Below, one piece after another: positions 1 to 7,569 of a stretch of DNA of 23,705 bases (position 1 is its first letter; each line of letters starts with the position of its first letter). Where the stretch lies: assembly GCA_041745535.1 (NCBI GenBank), contig JBGTIS010000240.1, positions 1 through 23,705 on the forward strand, written 5' to 3'. Both the position numbers and the translations under genes were made by a program. Source of the stretch: JBGTIS01 sp041745535. GTDB lineage: Bacteria > Bacteroidota > Bacteroidia > Cytophagales > Cyclobacteriaceae. Under the pieces are notes generated by a model. The model worked only from the letters and a program-made list of their open reading frames with translations, was not told where the DNA came from and made no database searches.

Positions 1-219
1 GAAAACTTAGACCACCTTAATGAACATATTCAGGAGTGGTGGCATATGTACAATTTTATCCGGCCCCATAGTTCTATAAAATATCAAACGCCAGATGAAA
101 TGGAGCGGAATTCAACCGGGCGCCGGTCGCTCTCTATTTTAAACCGGTTGCGGCTTAGGGGAAGAGGACAAAACCAATCAACAGAATATAATTTTTTAGA
201 TATTTCTGATAATGTTTGA
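1..219 (+). pseudogene. IS3-type transposase (OrfB integrase core), C-terminal end
   Basis: Frame 1 is open from the window edge to a TGA at 217-219. It contains NFIRPHSSIKYQTPDEM (about residues 18-34), the signature C-terminus of IS3-family OrfB transposases, the DDE integrase that inserts the element. In relatives the protein ends soon after this motif. Here about 38 further residues follow, rich in R, N and S and unlike the family, so the frame probably reads out of the element into flanking DNA near 105-165. The 5' part lies outside the window, so I cannot tell whether the element is whole upstream. I did not find a convincing terminal inverted repeat. The family call is secure; remnant versus intact copy is inference. 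Confidence 0.6.
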
Positions 220-380
220 AAAAACTTTTCTTTGTCTTTTTGGGTTTCTTGAGCCTTTTTTATAATATCTTCAAAATATTCTGAGTTATATTTATCTAAA
301 GATTTAGATATATTTTTCTCAATCTCACCACCTGATTTTCTATAATGCGGTTGATTTTCTATAATACTACTTGTTATCAT
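84..380 (-). other. Unrecognised AT-rich ORF, possibly truncated by the IS
   Basis: A minus-strand frame starts at ATG 380-378 and codes about 98 residues; it can extend to TTG 419. I recognise no family. The first 70 or so residues are charged and lysine-rich and look protein-like (for example SGGEIEKNISKSLDKYNSEY), in a stretch much more AT-rich than the flanking genes. The last 25-30 residues are arginine-rich and come from the complement of the transposase end, so the original C-terminus may have been lost when the element inserted. It may also be a chance frame. Confidence 0.2.
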
Positions 381-583
381 TATTTCTTTTAATTTTTTAA
401 TAACGAGAGGCCAATTCAATGTTGATCTTTGAGGCTAGATCACTCCTGTTTCTATTATTAGAAACGTATTCAGAAAATAGCATGTTGTATTTTTTCAATT
501 TATTTAGGTAAGATTGAACAAAACATTTATACCAATATATATTATTAATTGGTATATTTGCTATATAATAACAAATCTGAAAA

Positions 584-820
584 ATGATGCAAAAAAATAC
601 AAGTGTTACCCTGGGTACCCATTTTGAAAAGTTCATTAGCCAACAGATTGAAAAAGGGCGATATGGTTCGGCTAGTGAAGCCATACGGGCCGGGCTCCGC
701 CTGTTAGAAGTAGAAGAAACCAAACTTGAAGCTTTGCGCCATGCATTGAAAGAAGGTGAGGAAAGTGGAAGAGCTGAGTATTCATTGAAAGAATTAATTA
801 ATGAGCTGAACGAGGAGTAA
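584..820 (+). CDS. parD: ParD-like ribbon-helix-helix antitoxin
   Basis: This 78-residue protein matches the ParD/CopG antitoxin family. A beta strand around residues 5-10 (NTSVTL) would form the DNA-binding ribbon. It is followed by helix 12-24 and the conserved YGSASEAIRAGLRLLE segment (about 27-42), and the charged C-terminal tail normally wraps the ParE toxin. ParD proteins neutralise ParE and repress their own operon. Start codons at 584 and 587 are both possible. The toxin frame begins 2 bases after the stop, the usual antitoxin-toxin operon order. The antitoxin is intact while its toxin partner is frameshifted, so it may now serve only as a repressor or as an anti-addiction copy. Family call is firm; present role is inferred. 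Confidence 0.85.
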   Translation: MMQKNTSVTLGTHFEKFISQQIEKGRYGSASEAIRAGLRLLEVEETKLEALRHALKEGEESGRAEYSLKELINELNEE

Positions 821-822
821 TC

Positions 823-1121
823 TTGGCTTTTTATCTCACACAAAAGGCAAAAGCCGATTTGAACACATAGCCCGTTATACACAAAAAAAATGGGGTATAA
901 AACAGCGTAATACCTATTTAACTCAAATAGATAATGCATTCCATGATCTTTCAAAAAAGCCAAATATAGGCCGTAAATGTGATGACATTCGGCAAGGATA
1001 TCGTAAATATGGGATCGGAAAACATCTTATTTTCTACCGAATGATAGATTTAAAAGATATTGAAGTTGTCCGTGTTTTGCATGGCAGCATGGACATTGAA
1101 AAATACCTCGGTGGTGATTAA
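823..1121 (+). pseudogene. parE: ParE-like toxin gene with a one-base frameshift
   Basis: TTG at 823 follows a GAGGAG ribosome-binding stretch at 812-817 and opens a typical ParE start (AFYLTQKAKADL). The frame then hits TAG at about 868. Shifting frame by one base there restores a full ParE C-terminal part: HIARYTQKKWGIKQRN, a GRKCDDIRQGYRKY segment, KHLIFYR, and VVRVLHGSMDIEKYL, ending at TAA 1119-1121. The total would be about 98-100 residues, normal for ParE/RelE-type gyrase toxins. The simplest reading is loss of one A in the Leu-Lys-His codons (ttgaacac for ttgaaacac). It is either an inactivating mutation or a homopolymer read error. There is no sign of programmed frameshifting. Confidence 0.8.
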
Positions 1122-1152
1122 TTATTTTCCGCAGTAAGATTTACTCCTCAAT

Positions 1153-2577
1153 ATGCGCCAAAACATACTACCGCTTTTAATTACTTTCCTCTTTCTCCTG
1201 TCCTGCCAATCCGATGAACAGGCAGAAATAAATGACCTGCACCATCAGGTAGATCAAATTTTTTCCAAATGGGACCGACCTGATGCTCCCGGATGCGCGC
1301 TGGCCGTTGTACAAAATGGTAAAATTGTTTATTCGGCCGGCTATGGCATGGCCGATCTGGAACACAACATTCCTATTTCCGACAGTTCGGTTTTCTATAT
1401 CGGTTCCGTATCCAAGCAGTTTGTAGCTATGTGTATTTTACTGCTGGAAGAACAGGGTAAACTAAAGCTTACGGATGATGTACGGCAGTATGTGCCGGAA
1501 TTACCCAATTACGGTAATACCATTGAAATTCAGCACCTGATTCACCACACCAGCGGCCTGCGCGATAATCTGGAATTGTGGGCATTATCGGGCAGGGATA
1601 TGCTGGATGATATTCCTGAAGAAGCTGCGCTCAATCTTATTTGCCGGCAAAAAGCCTTGAATTTCATGCCTGGTGAAGCGTATGCGTACAGCAATTCCGG
1701 TTATTTTCTGCTGGCTGAGATCATCAAAAGGATTTCAGGAAAACCATTGCGAGCATTTGCCAGGGAACATATTTTTAATCCATTGGGTATGGAAAACGCC
1801 TGGTTTAACGACGATAACCGGCGCCTTATCCCAAATCGTGCTTTTGGCTATACGGCTCTCGATTCTTCTGAATTTGGGAACCTGCCCATGCGCTTCGATC
1901 TGGTGGGTTCAGGCGGATTGTATACCAATGCGCGGGAACTGTACAAATGGGATCAGAATTTTTATAACAACCAACTGGGCAAAGGCGAACAGGAGTTGAT
2001 CGCGAAAATGTATACCAATGGGAAATTTGATAATGGCAAGGAAGTAAACTATGCCTACGCCATGATTCATGAAAATTACCGGGGTGCGGAAGCGATCTAC
2101 CACACCGGATCGATGGGTGGTTACCGGGCGGCTTATCTGCGCTTTCCGGCATTACAGTTTTCGGTCATCATTCTGGGAAACCTGGCCCAGCTTGTTCCCA
2201 TTCATCTGGCACATCAGGTAGCCGATGTATATCTGGCCGATTGGCTTACAGACAATACTGAAAGCTTTGAAAAAGAAGCGGAACCGACAGAAGAAAAGCA
2301 GTTGGTAACCATAAGTCCGGGACAATTGAAGGAATATATGGGCACCTATTACAGTGAAGAACTGGAAGTAAATTATCAGGTTCGGATTCAGAGCGGCGAG
2401 CTTCGTATAAAAATGGGGTATCAGCCAGCCATTTGGCTTCAGGCTTTAGGCAACGATACCTTCCACACCGCTTATTATACTTTTAAATTTCTGCGCGATA
2501 CGCAGGGAACCCTATCAGGTTTGGAAGTAGGCGTTCCGGGAGCGGAAGGAGTTAAATTCAGTAAGCAATCTCATTAA
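1153..2577 (+). CDS. Lipoprotein serine hydrolase, class C beta-lactamase/penicillin-binding family
   Basis: The 474-residue protein has a lipoprotein signal peptide (LFLLSC, lipid-attachment Cys18), so it should be exported and membrane-anchored. The catalytic domain spans about 30-365 and shows all three motifs of the family: SVSK at 85-88 (nucleophile Ser85, Lys88), YSN at 179-181, and HTG at 317-319. HHTSGL (131-136) is typical of the ClbP/EstB/D-aminopeptidase branch. A C-terminal domain of roughly 90 residues (about 385-474) resembles the small barrel domain common in these proteins. Family members are peptidases, esterases or peptidoglycan-active enzymes. A true antibiotic beta-lactamase is unlikely but cannot be excluded. 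The next gene converges from the other strand with a 15-base gap. Confidence 0.85.
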   Translation: MRQNILPLLITFLFLLSCQSDEQAEINDLHHQVDQIFSKWDRPDAPGCALAVVQNGKIVYSAGYGMADLEHNIPISDSSVFYIGSVSKQFVAMCILLLEEQGKLKLTDDVRQYVPELPNYGNTIEIQHLIHHTSGLRDNLELWALSGRDMLDDIPEEAALNLICRQKALNFMPGEAYAYSNSGYFLLAEIIKRISGKPLRAFAREHIFNPLGMENAWFNDDNRRLIPNRAFGYTALDSSEFGNLPMRFDLVGSGGLYTNARELYKWDQNFYNNQLGKGEQELIAKMYTNGKFDNGKEVNYAYAMIHENYRGAEAIYHTGSMGGYRAAYLRFPALQFSVIILGNLAQLVPIHLAHQVADVYLADWLTDNTESFEKEAEPTEEKQLVTISPGQLKEYMGTYYSEELEVNYQVRIQSGELRIKMGYQPAIWLQALGNDTFHTAYYTFKFLRDTQGTLSGLEVGVPGAEGVKFSKQSH

Positions 2578-2592
2578 GTTCTGAATGCGGAA

Positions 2593-3066
2593 TTAATCAT
2601 TATCCGGTTTGGATACCTGCCCTAAAATCATGAGAAATTGTACCAGTTCGTAGGTGTTTCCATAAATCAGGTGTTTGTTTTTCCAGATTGGCTGGAATTT
2701 GTCTTTGTATTCGTACAATCCCTTAAAACGTGACATTTGCCGGAAATTATCGCGGGCAAATTTGATGGTGCGTTCGGTCAGGTTTTCACCCTTTTCCAAT
2801 CCGGCCAGTGGGGCCAGGCCCAGGTTCACCGAGTTATAGCCTTTTGCTTTCAAATATTCAAAAATATGTACCAACAGGTAATCCAGCGTGCCATTGGGTG
2901 CGTCATTTGATTTTCTGATCAGGTCGTAGGTACCTTCATTTTTTTGGATAATCCCGCCCCGGATAGGCGGCTCGTACACATGCACCTGAAACCCTGCGCT
3001 TTCTACCTTTTTCAGTGCATTGCGTATCGACTTCTTATCTCTGCCCCGCAGCGTAAAACTCTGCAA
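2593..3066 (-). pseudogene. MprF-type (DUF2156) aminoacyl-phosphatidylglycerol synthase, C-terminal remnant
   Basis: The 157 coded residues match only the last part of the cytoplasmic catalytic domain of MprF/DUF2156 proteins, which transfer amino acids from tRNA to membrane lipid. Seen: SFTLRGRDKKSIRNALKK near the N-terminus, then GTYDLIRKSNDAPNGTLDYL (about 46-65), NLGLAPLAGLEKG (81-93) and YEYKDKFQPIWKNKHLIYG (118-136), all recognisable MprF landmarks. Full proteins exceed 500-800 residues with many membrane helices. Here those helices are missing, and the block normally lying between the GF..HVYEPPI and DLIR segments is also much too short, as if cut out in frame. An in-frame TAG precedes the piece, and the only start near 3066 is TTG. 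It is best read as a decayed gene. Confidence 0.7.
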
Positions 3067-3160
3067 ATCCAGAATAGCCTCCTAATGAAATTGCCAGCAG
3101 CAACATGGAATACACAAGAAATCGTAAAGTTCTTATCAGGAATACACTAAAAGGTAACAA
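3035..3160 (-). other. Hydrophobic out-of-frame segment upstream of the MprF remnant
   Basis: In a frame offset from the MprF remnant, the minus strand codes a strongly hydrophobic stretch (TLRFLVYSMLLLAISLGGYS) flanked by basic residues, looking like one membrane helix, before a TAA at 3037-3035. A run of nine A residues at 3168-3176 (minus-strand sense) separates it from an ATG at 3186 in another frame; one extra A would join them. This would fit a lost membrane part of the same decayed gene, but the stretch is too short to assign with confidence. Confidence 0.3.
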
Positions 3161-3223
3161 AGGCTTATTTTTTTTTCAAAGTACATAGATTTAGAGTTTA
3201 TGAAGTTTTTAAAATCGGGTTGG

Positions 3224-3252
3224 TTTGTTAATTTGAACTAATTGTACATTTG
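3224..3252 (+). promoter_or_regulatory. Bacteroidota-type promoter for the histidine kinase
   Basis: TTTG at 3224-3227 is followed after 17 bases by TACATTTG at 3245-3252, a full match to the TAnnTTTG -7 element. The kinase ATG lies 48 bases further on. The spacer is at the short end of the usual range. Confidence 0.55.
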
Positions 3253-3300
3253 TTATGGTTTACAGTAGTGTAAAAACCAATAACTTCGATTGATAGTCTG

Positions 3301-4377
3301 ATGACAAAAGAAAATTTAGACAAGCAAATCACTGAAAACGTACCAGAATTTTTCTTTATCTGGGATCTGGATGTCCATGAGATTATATATCTGACCTCAG
3401 GGTTTCAGGAACTTGCTACGGTAAAGTTAAAAGAAAAAACGAGCCATGACCGGTTGCTGGAATTTGTACACCAAGACCACCGGCATATGCTGGAGAATTT
3501 ACTGGAAAGCTTGTCAGCCGAAAATTCGCATCACGACTTTGATATGAAAGTTAACGCCGAAAAATACGACGCCCAATGGCTTAGTCTGAAAACATTCCCC
3601 ATAGAAAATCAAAATGGAGAAATCCATCGTATTGTAGGACATATTACTGATATCACCTCCAGAAAAGCGAAAATAGATTCTCTGGAAAAGCTTAATAAAA
3701 AAACAAAAGATATTATCCATATTCTAGCGCATGACCTGAAGAATCCACTCGCAAATATCACCATGCTGGCTTCCATGGCGAAAGAAGGGCTATTAAAGAA
3801 TGATCAGACCCAGATGTATACTTTTCTGAGTATGATTGAAAGAATAGGAAACGAAACTGACGAGCTCATCAAAAGTATGCTGAATTTGATGGAATTAAAT
3901 GCGGATGAAATCCAGTTAGAACTACAGGAACTTGATCTGAGCCAGTTGTTACAAGAAGCTGTCGAGAGATTTTTGCCTCAGTTAGATAAATACCAGATAC
4001 AATTAGACACGCGATTTCCAGAGGAGCCGGTTAAAGCGAAGATAGACCTGTATAAGTTTAATCACATTACCAATAATCTGCTGTCTAATGCTATTAAGTT
4101 TACTCCCTCAGGCAGTAAAATTACCATTAGGGCAGAAAATCAGGGCAATCAGGCGATGTTTAGCGTTACCGATACGGGTATTGGCATCCCAAAAGATAAA
4201 CAAGACGAAATATTCAGGGAATTCTCTCCAGCCAGAAGAAAAGGCTTGCGGGGAGAAAAAAGCACGGGTTTAGGCCTTTCAATTGTACATAAAATTATCG
4301 CCTTGCATAAAGGAAAAATTGAAGTCTGGAGTGAGGAAGGACAAAGCACTTCTTTTACGGTTTTACTTCCCAAATAA
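3301..4377 (+). CDS. Soluble PAS-domain sensor histidine kinase
   Basis: This is a 358-residue kinase without membrane segments or signal peptide, so it probably senses a cytoplasmic or diffusible signal. A PAS domain spans about 12-120, ending in a typical PAC strand (IHRIVGHITDIT). The dimerisation domain has the H-box AHDLKNP with phospho-acceptor His144. The ATPase domain follows with N-box NNLLSNAIKF (258-267), G1 DTGIGIP (291-297) and G2 STGLGLSIV (321-329). No response regulator is next to it, so it is an orphan kinase whose partner must lie elsewhere. It has its own good promoter. The upstream gene is a decayed MprF piece on the other strand, so neighbours give no clue to its signal. 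Confidence 0.9.
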   Translation: MTKENLDKQITENVPEFFFIWDLDVHEIIYLTSGFQELATVKLKEKTSHDRLLEFVHQDHRHMLENLLESLSAENSHHDFDMKVNAEKYDAQWLSLKTFPIENQNGEIHRIVGHITDITSRKAKIDSLEKLNKKTKDIIHILAHDLKNPLANITMLASMAKEGLLKNDQTQMYTFLSMIERIGNETDELIKSMLNLMELNADEIQLELQELDLSQLLQEAVERFLPQLDKYQIQLDTRFPEEPVKAKIDLYKFNHITNNLLSNAIKFTPSGSKITIRAENQGNQAMFSVTDTGIGIPKDKQDEIFREFSPARRKGLRGEKSTGLGLSIVHKIIALHKGKIEVWSEEGQSTSFTVLLPK

Positions 4378-4380
4378 CAT

Positions 4381-4405
4381 AAAAAAAGCCACTTTTTACA
4401 GTGGC
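4381..4405 (-). terminator. Intrinsic terminator, mainly for the minus strand
   Basis: GCCACT (4388-4393) pairs with AGTGGC (4400-4405) around a 6-base loop. The A7 run at 4381-4387 becomes a T7 tail when read from the minus strand, so it would end the barrel remnant transcript. On the plus strand the tail is weaker, but the hairpin may also stop the kinase transcript. Confidence 0.65.
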
Positions 4406-4435
4406 ATTCTTTCATTCGTAAATAATGATGACGGG

Positions 4436-4717
4436 TTAAAAGTTATACCGTACGCCCAACCCTCCCTGCATTTTGAAAAGGAATGGATCATCAAATAATT
4501 CACAGAAAATAATCAGGTCGGTAAAGAATGAAAACGGCACTTCTTTCAGCATATAATCCAATCCAATTACTCCATCTAAACCAAAGTCATTTTCAGTAAC
4601 CCGCTCCCAACGCTTACTCCAATTGTAATCAGAACCTGATTTGTTGTAGACTTTGTACTGATAATGATAATCAACCGACATCGTGCGCAACTGTCCACCA
4701 AAACCGAAATACCATTA
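4436..4717 (-). pseudogene. Outer-membrane beta-barrel protein, C-terminal remnant
   Basis: About 92 residues are open after a TAA just upstream. The piece begins WYFGFGGQLRTMSVDYHYQ and ends GGLGVRYNF. Alternating aromatic strands and a C-terminal phenylalanine form the end signature of outer-membrane barrels recognised by BamA. It holds only the last three or four strands, with no start codon in a sensible place and no signal peptide, so the 5' two-thirds is missing. A complete terminator follows, showing that this was the end of a real gene. Relatives are small Bacteroidota porin-like barrel proteins of roughly 180-250 residues. The broken state is clear; the exact family is inferred. Confidence 0.55.
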
Positions 4718-4818
4718 AGTGATAGGCAGGAAAAACCAAGAACTCGCTCATTTATTACCTCCCAGAATAAATGGCTACATTAATCGAAATCTGAAAAAAT
4801 AAATGGAAAATAATGGGG

Positions 4819-5205
4819 TTATTTAGCTGGCACCAGGAAAAATCCGCTAATTTGGTTTGCGTCGTTAAAGGCCAGCTTTAAGCCAATGGTAGATTTTTCA
4901 AACTGACATTTGTTCAACGTAGTTTGGTAACCTTTTTCTTCTTTAACAGTAATGCCTTCTGATTTTTTAAATTCACCAAGCCGCTCAATAAGCCCATTCC
5001 AGATTTGCCCAAGCCGCTCTGTGGTAATTTGTTCTTTTACCTTATCTTCAAACATGTTATTTACTGTTTCAAACTTTTTATCGGCAAGCAATGCCAATAC
5101 TTTCTCAGAGATTTCCACAGTTTCATCATGGGTAGTACCTGTTTGCGCAAATGCGGGTGTTAAACCTAAAAACAAAGTAAAAATAATCAGAATAGAATTT
5201 TTCAT
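4819..5205 (-). CDS. Secreted DUF3887-family protein
   Basis: The protein has 128 residues from ATG 5205. It begins with a clear signal peptide (MKNSILIIFTLFLGLTPAFA, then Q), so it should reach the periplasm. The body, about residues 28-127, reads like DUF3887: a helical part (VLALLADKKFETVNNMFEDK, then QITTERLGQIWNGL) followed by beta strands (GYQTTLNKCQFEKSTIGLKL). This family resembles the nuclear-transport-factor-2 fold and has no settled function, though members are often fused to or near hydrolases. The frame is open further upstream, but a promoter lies inside that extension, so the shorter start with the signal peptide is preferred. Confidence 0.75.
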   Translation of the reverse strand: MKNSILIIFTLFLGLTPAFAQTGTTHDETVEISEKVLALLADKKFETVNNMFEDKVKEQITTERLGQIWNGLIERLGEFKKSEGITVKEEKGYQTTLNKCQFEKSTIGLKLAFNDANQISGFFLVPAK

Positions 5206-5234
5206 AAGTAAGTTATTAGAGCTGATGGGTCTGT

Positions 5235-5267
5235 CAAAAATACAGATTACAGCTACTAATTGCACAA
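5235..5267 (-). promoter_or_regulatory. Candidate promoter for the DUF3887 gene
   Basis: Read on the minus strand, TTG (5267-5265) is followed after 22 bases by TATTTTTG (5242-5235), matching TAnnTTTG. It ends 29 bases before the ATG at 5205 and supports that start. Confidence 0.4.
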
Positions 5268-5313
5268 TAATTACACCAAACGCAAATGTTACCATGCGCG
5301 TGTTATTCTGAAC

Positions 5314-5682
5314 TTAATCGTTGTTTATTTTATCTTCAACGGGCATTTCGCTTTCCTGCTGGTACCAGTTTCCACAACGGTATTTAAAATTTCTTTTAAA
5401 ATTTTCTTTTTCTTCAGGAGTCATCCCCGACCATTTCTGCTCAAATTTTCTTTTCCAGGCACTTCTTCGGGCATAATAACCCATGCCCCAACGATCCGGA
5501 CCAATACCTCCAAACAGAATTTTAGCCAAAGCAAACAATCCTAATGCCTGCAAAAAGTTAATCGCGGGAGCGTTGAACAAATTAGGCAATAAATAATTCC
5601 ATAAAGTCATGACGCCCAGACTGAGAACCAGAAAGTAAATCGCTCCCAGTAAAATCATACGAAATATCCACCAACTTTTCAT
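5314..5682 (-). CDS. Two-helix membrane protein next to the ECF sigma factor
   Basis: This 122-residue protein has two predicted membrane helices (about 8-28 and 42-60) and a charged tail (RRSAWKRKFEQKWSGMTPEEKENFKRNF). I do not recognise a named family. Small proteins of this shape commonly follow ECF sigma genes in Bacteroidota. It lies 70 bases downstream of the sigma gene on the same strand, so the two are probably co-transcribed. The tail carries no zinc-binding HxxxCxxC motif of ZAS anti-sigma factors. A role in holding or tuning the sigma factor is possible but is inference from position only. Confidence 0.7.
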   Translation of the reverse strand: MKSWWIFRMILLGAIYFLVLSLGVMTLWNYLLPNLFNAPAINFLQALGLFALAKILFGGIGPDRWGMGYYARRSAWKRKFEQKWSGMTPEEKENFKRNFKYRCGNWYQQESEMPVEDKINND

Positions 5683-5752
5683 TTTAGTAAATGTTTAATT
5701 TTAAATATTTGAGAAAATCGCCCACTGCTTCAGGCCACTTTGAGTAGGCTTG

Positions 5753-6331
5753 TTAAAGTTCATCATATAACGCCTGCAAACGCTTGCGTAAATATAAAAT
5801 AGCATAGCGTTTACGCGAAAGTAAGGTATTAACAGAGGCACGGGTAATGCCGCTGATTTCTTTGAAGCTAAGGTCTTCAAACTCATGCATCACAAATACC
5901 TCGCGTTGCTCTTCGGGCAGTTCTTCCAGGGCTTCTTCCACGGCATGCCAAATCGTAGCGCGCATCAGTTCAGCATCGGGATTACCGGAAAAATCGGGCA
6001 AAGCATCTTCCAGCTTTGAACCTTTTTCATTTTCCTCATCCGCATACCCATTCTGCCGACTGAAACTTTCGGGTTTTTTCTTCCGGTAGCGGTCTGTAAT
6101 TTTATTGCGTGCTACTGTAAACAGCCAGGAAGTTACCTTTTCAATTTTATTGATGGTGCGATAGGCTTCGGTAAACTGGAAAAATACATCCTGTAATATA
6201 TCTTCGGCTTCTTCCTGGTCGGCAATCCGTTTTCTTATGAAACTCAACAACCGTGGCCGTTCTTTGCGAACCGTTTCTGTTATTTCATCGTTTTGGCGCT
6301 CCATTAAGCCACTAATTGTTAATGCTTTCAT
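5753..6331 (-). CDS. ECF-type RNA polymerase sigma factor
   Basis: The 192-residue protein has the two domains of group 4 sigma factors. Region 2 spans about 26-85, with AEDILQDVFFQF (42-53) and the -10-melting segment VTSWLFTVARNKITDRYRKK (66-85). Region 4 spans about 128-182, with LPEEQREVFVMHEFEDLSF then the helix-turn-helix KEISGITRASVNTLLSRKR. It would direct polymerase to a small envelope- or stress-related regulon. The 40-residue acidic linker is rather long. ATG 6331 gives a short N-terminal extension; the Met at residue 10 (6304) is an alternative start. No anti-sigma factor of known type is adjacent; the two-helix membrane protein downstream is the only candidate partner. Confidence 0.9.
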   Translation of the reverse strand: MKALTISGLMERQNDEITETVRKERPRLLSFIRKRIADQEEAEDILQDVFFQFTEAYRTINKIEKVTSWLFTVARNKITDRYRKKKPESFSRQNGYADEENEKGSKLEDALPDFSGNPDAELMRATIWHAVEEALEELPEEQREVFVMHEFEDLSFKEISGITRASVNTLLSRKRYAILYLRKRLQALYDEL

Positions 6332-6523
6332 GATATGAGTGTAGACGGATTAACGAAAAAAAAATTGTAACAGATAATTAATTAGCTTCAGGGGGCAAGG
6401 TTGGCGTACAACCCTTACCTGCGCTCTTGTCCTTTATTGATCTATCTGCTAAACTTTACAGGCAGGTATTCGGTAAAAAAGCAGAATAGCAACATCTGAT
6501 TACCACTTTAACCCGCATAATTT

Positions 6524-6531
6524 TACCTTTG
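6524..6531 (+). promoter_or_regulatory. -7 promoter element upstream of prmA
   Basis: TACCTTTG is a perfect TAnnTTTG match 56 bases before the prmA ATG. No good TTTG is seen at the -33 spacing, so only the -7 half is supported. Confidence 0.4.
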
Positions 6532-6587
6532 AACGAAAAGGTTAAAAAAATACCTTTATTATTAAAAATCAAAAATGTTGATATATC

Positions 6588-7421
6588 ATGCGGTACACAG
6601 TAGCTCATATTACCTGCCCCGAGGCATGCCGGGAAATGCTGATCGCTGAACTTGATTATGCGGGTTTTTCCTCTTTCTGGGAACATGAGAAAGGTTTTGA
6701 CGCTTATTATGAGCAACAAAATTTCGATGTTGAAATCTTGGATGCTATAATTAAAAAATACAACCAGACAAATGCCCTTTCTTACAGCCTTGAAACGGTA
6801 ACCGATTATAAAAACTGGAATGAGGAATGGGAAAAGAATTTTCAGCCCATCATCATAGAAGATCAATGTTTGGTTCGGGCTTCTTTTCATCCTGCTTCCA
6901 ATGATTTTCCTTATGAAATCGTTATTAATCCTAAGATGTCTTTTGGCACCGGGCATCATGAAACCACTTACCTGATGTTGAGCCAGCAACTGGAAATGGA
7001 TTTTGAGCACAAAAAGGTGCTGGATGTGGGTTGTGGCACCGGCATTTTGTCCATTATGGCAGCCAAACGCGGTGCCCAGTCGGTAGTAGCCTGCGATATT
7101 GACGAATGGCCTGTACAGAACAGTCGTGAGAATTTTGCTTTAAACCGGTGCGATCATATTGAAATTTATCAAGGGACTGTTAATAAGGTACCCCACCAAT
7201 GGCAATACGATGTTATCCTGGCAAATATAAACCGGAATGTATTGCTGGATGAAATGCCCGCTTATGTTGCTGTACTCGCACCCGGCGCATGCCTATTGCT
7301 AAGCGGATTTTATGAATCAGATGCGGAAGTATTGCTTCAGAAAGCTGAAGAGAACCATCTGGAATTGGCTGATAAAAGAACCAAAAACAATTGGGCTATG
7401 TTACTATTAAGGCAAAAATAA
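6588..7421 (+). CDS. prmA: Ribosomal protein L11 methyltransferase
   Basis: The 277-residue cytoplasmic SAM-dependent enzyme methylates ribosomal protein L11. The PrmA signature NPKMSFGTGHHETT lies at 114-127. SAM-binding motif I is VLDVGCGTG (144-152), the acidic residue after the second strand is Asp170 (VVACDID), and LANINRNVLL (211-220) is the motif IV region. The N-terminal 90 residues form the small L11-recognition domain, with W76 and W81 in the usual NWNEEWEKNF stretch. Length is normal for Bacteroidota PrmA. An ATG at 6574 is in another frame, so 6588 is the start. It has its own -7 element and is probably transcribed alone. Confidence 0.95.
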   Translation: MRYTVAHITCPEACREMLIAELDYAGFSSFWEHEKGFDAYYEQQNFDVEILDAIIKKYNQTNALSYSLETVTDYKNWNEEWEKNFQPIIIEDQCLVRASFHPASNDFPYEIVINPKMSFGTGHHETTYLMLSQQLEMDFEHKKVLDVGCGTGILSIMAAKRGAQSVVACDIDEWPVQNSRENFALNRCDHIEIYQGTVNKVPHQWQYDVILANINRNVLLDEMPAYVAVLAPGACLLLSGFYESDAEVLLQKAEENHLELADKRTKNNWAMLLLRQK

Positions 7422-7569
7422 CCCTTGAAAAATGATCAATATTGTCCAAACTTGTACGCAAAATAAAGAAACCCAGGCATTGTAAGATTTATTTCTATTC
7501 TCTTTGTCATTTTTTGGGTTTGATTGCGTTATTACCTTGAAGTATTTTTTACGCACAATCTCAGGATTC

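Noticed and set aside
397..963. 188-residue minus-strand ORF
   Set aside because: It runs antisense through the clear ParD gene and part of ParE, with no family features; a shadow frame apart from its AT-rich 3' end.
1153..2577. True antibiotic-resistance beta-lactamase
   Set aside because: The lipoprotein form, the HHTSGL motif and the C-terminal barrel domain fit the broader serine hydrolase family better than AmpC enzymes.
5206..5295. N-terminal extension of the DUF3887 protein
   Set aside because: The extension contains a promoter match and lies before a clean signal peptide beginning at 5205.
6416..6468. Inverted repeat TACCTGC/GCAGGTA upstream of prmA, echoed by AACCTGC/GCAGGTT at 23147-23193
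   Set aside because: Seven-base arms with 33-39 base spacers, and the core hexamer also occurs singly elsewhere; chance is the simpler reading.
7504..7569. N-terminal extension of the giant protein from ATG 7504
   Set aside because: It would place 22 residues before a normal signal peptide; the start at 7570 fits export.
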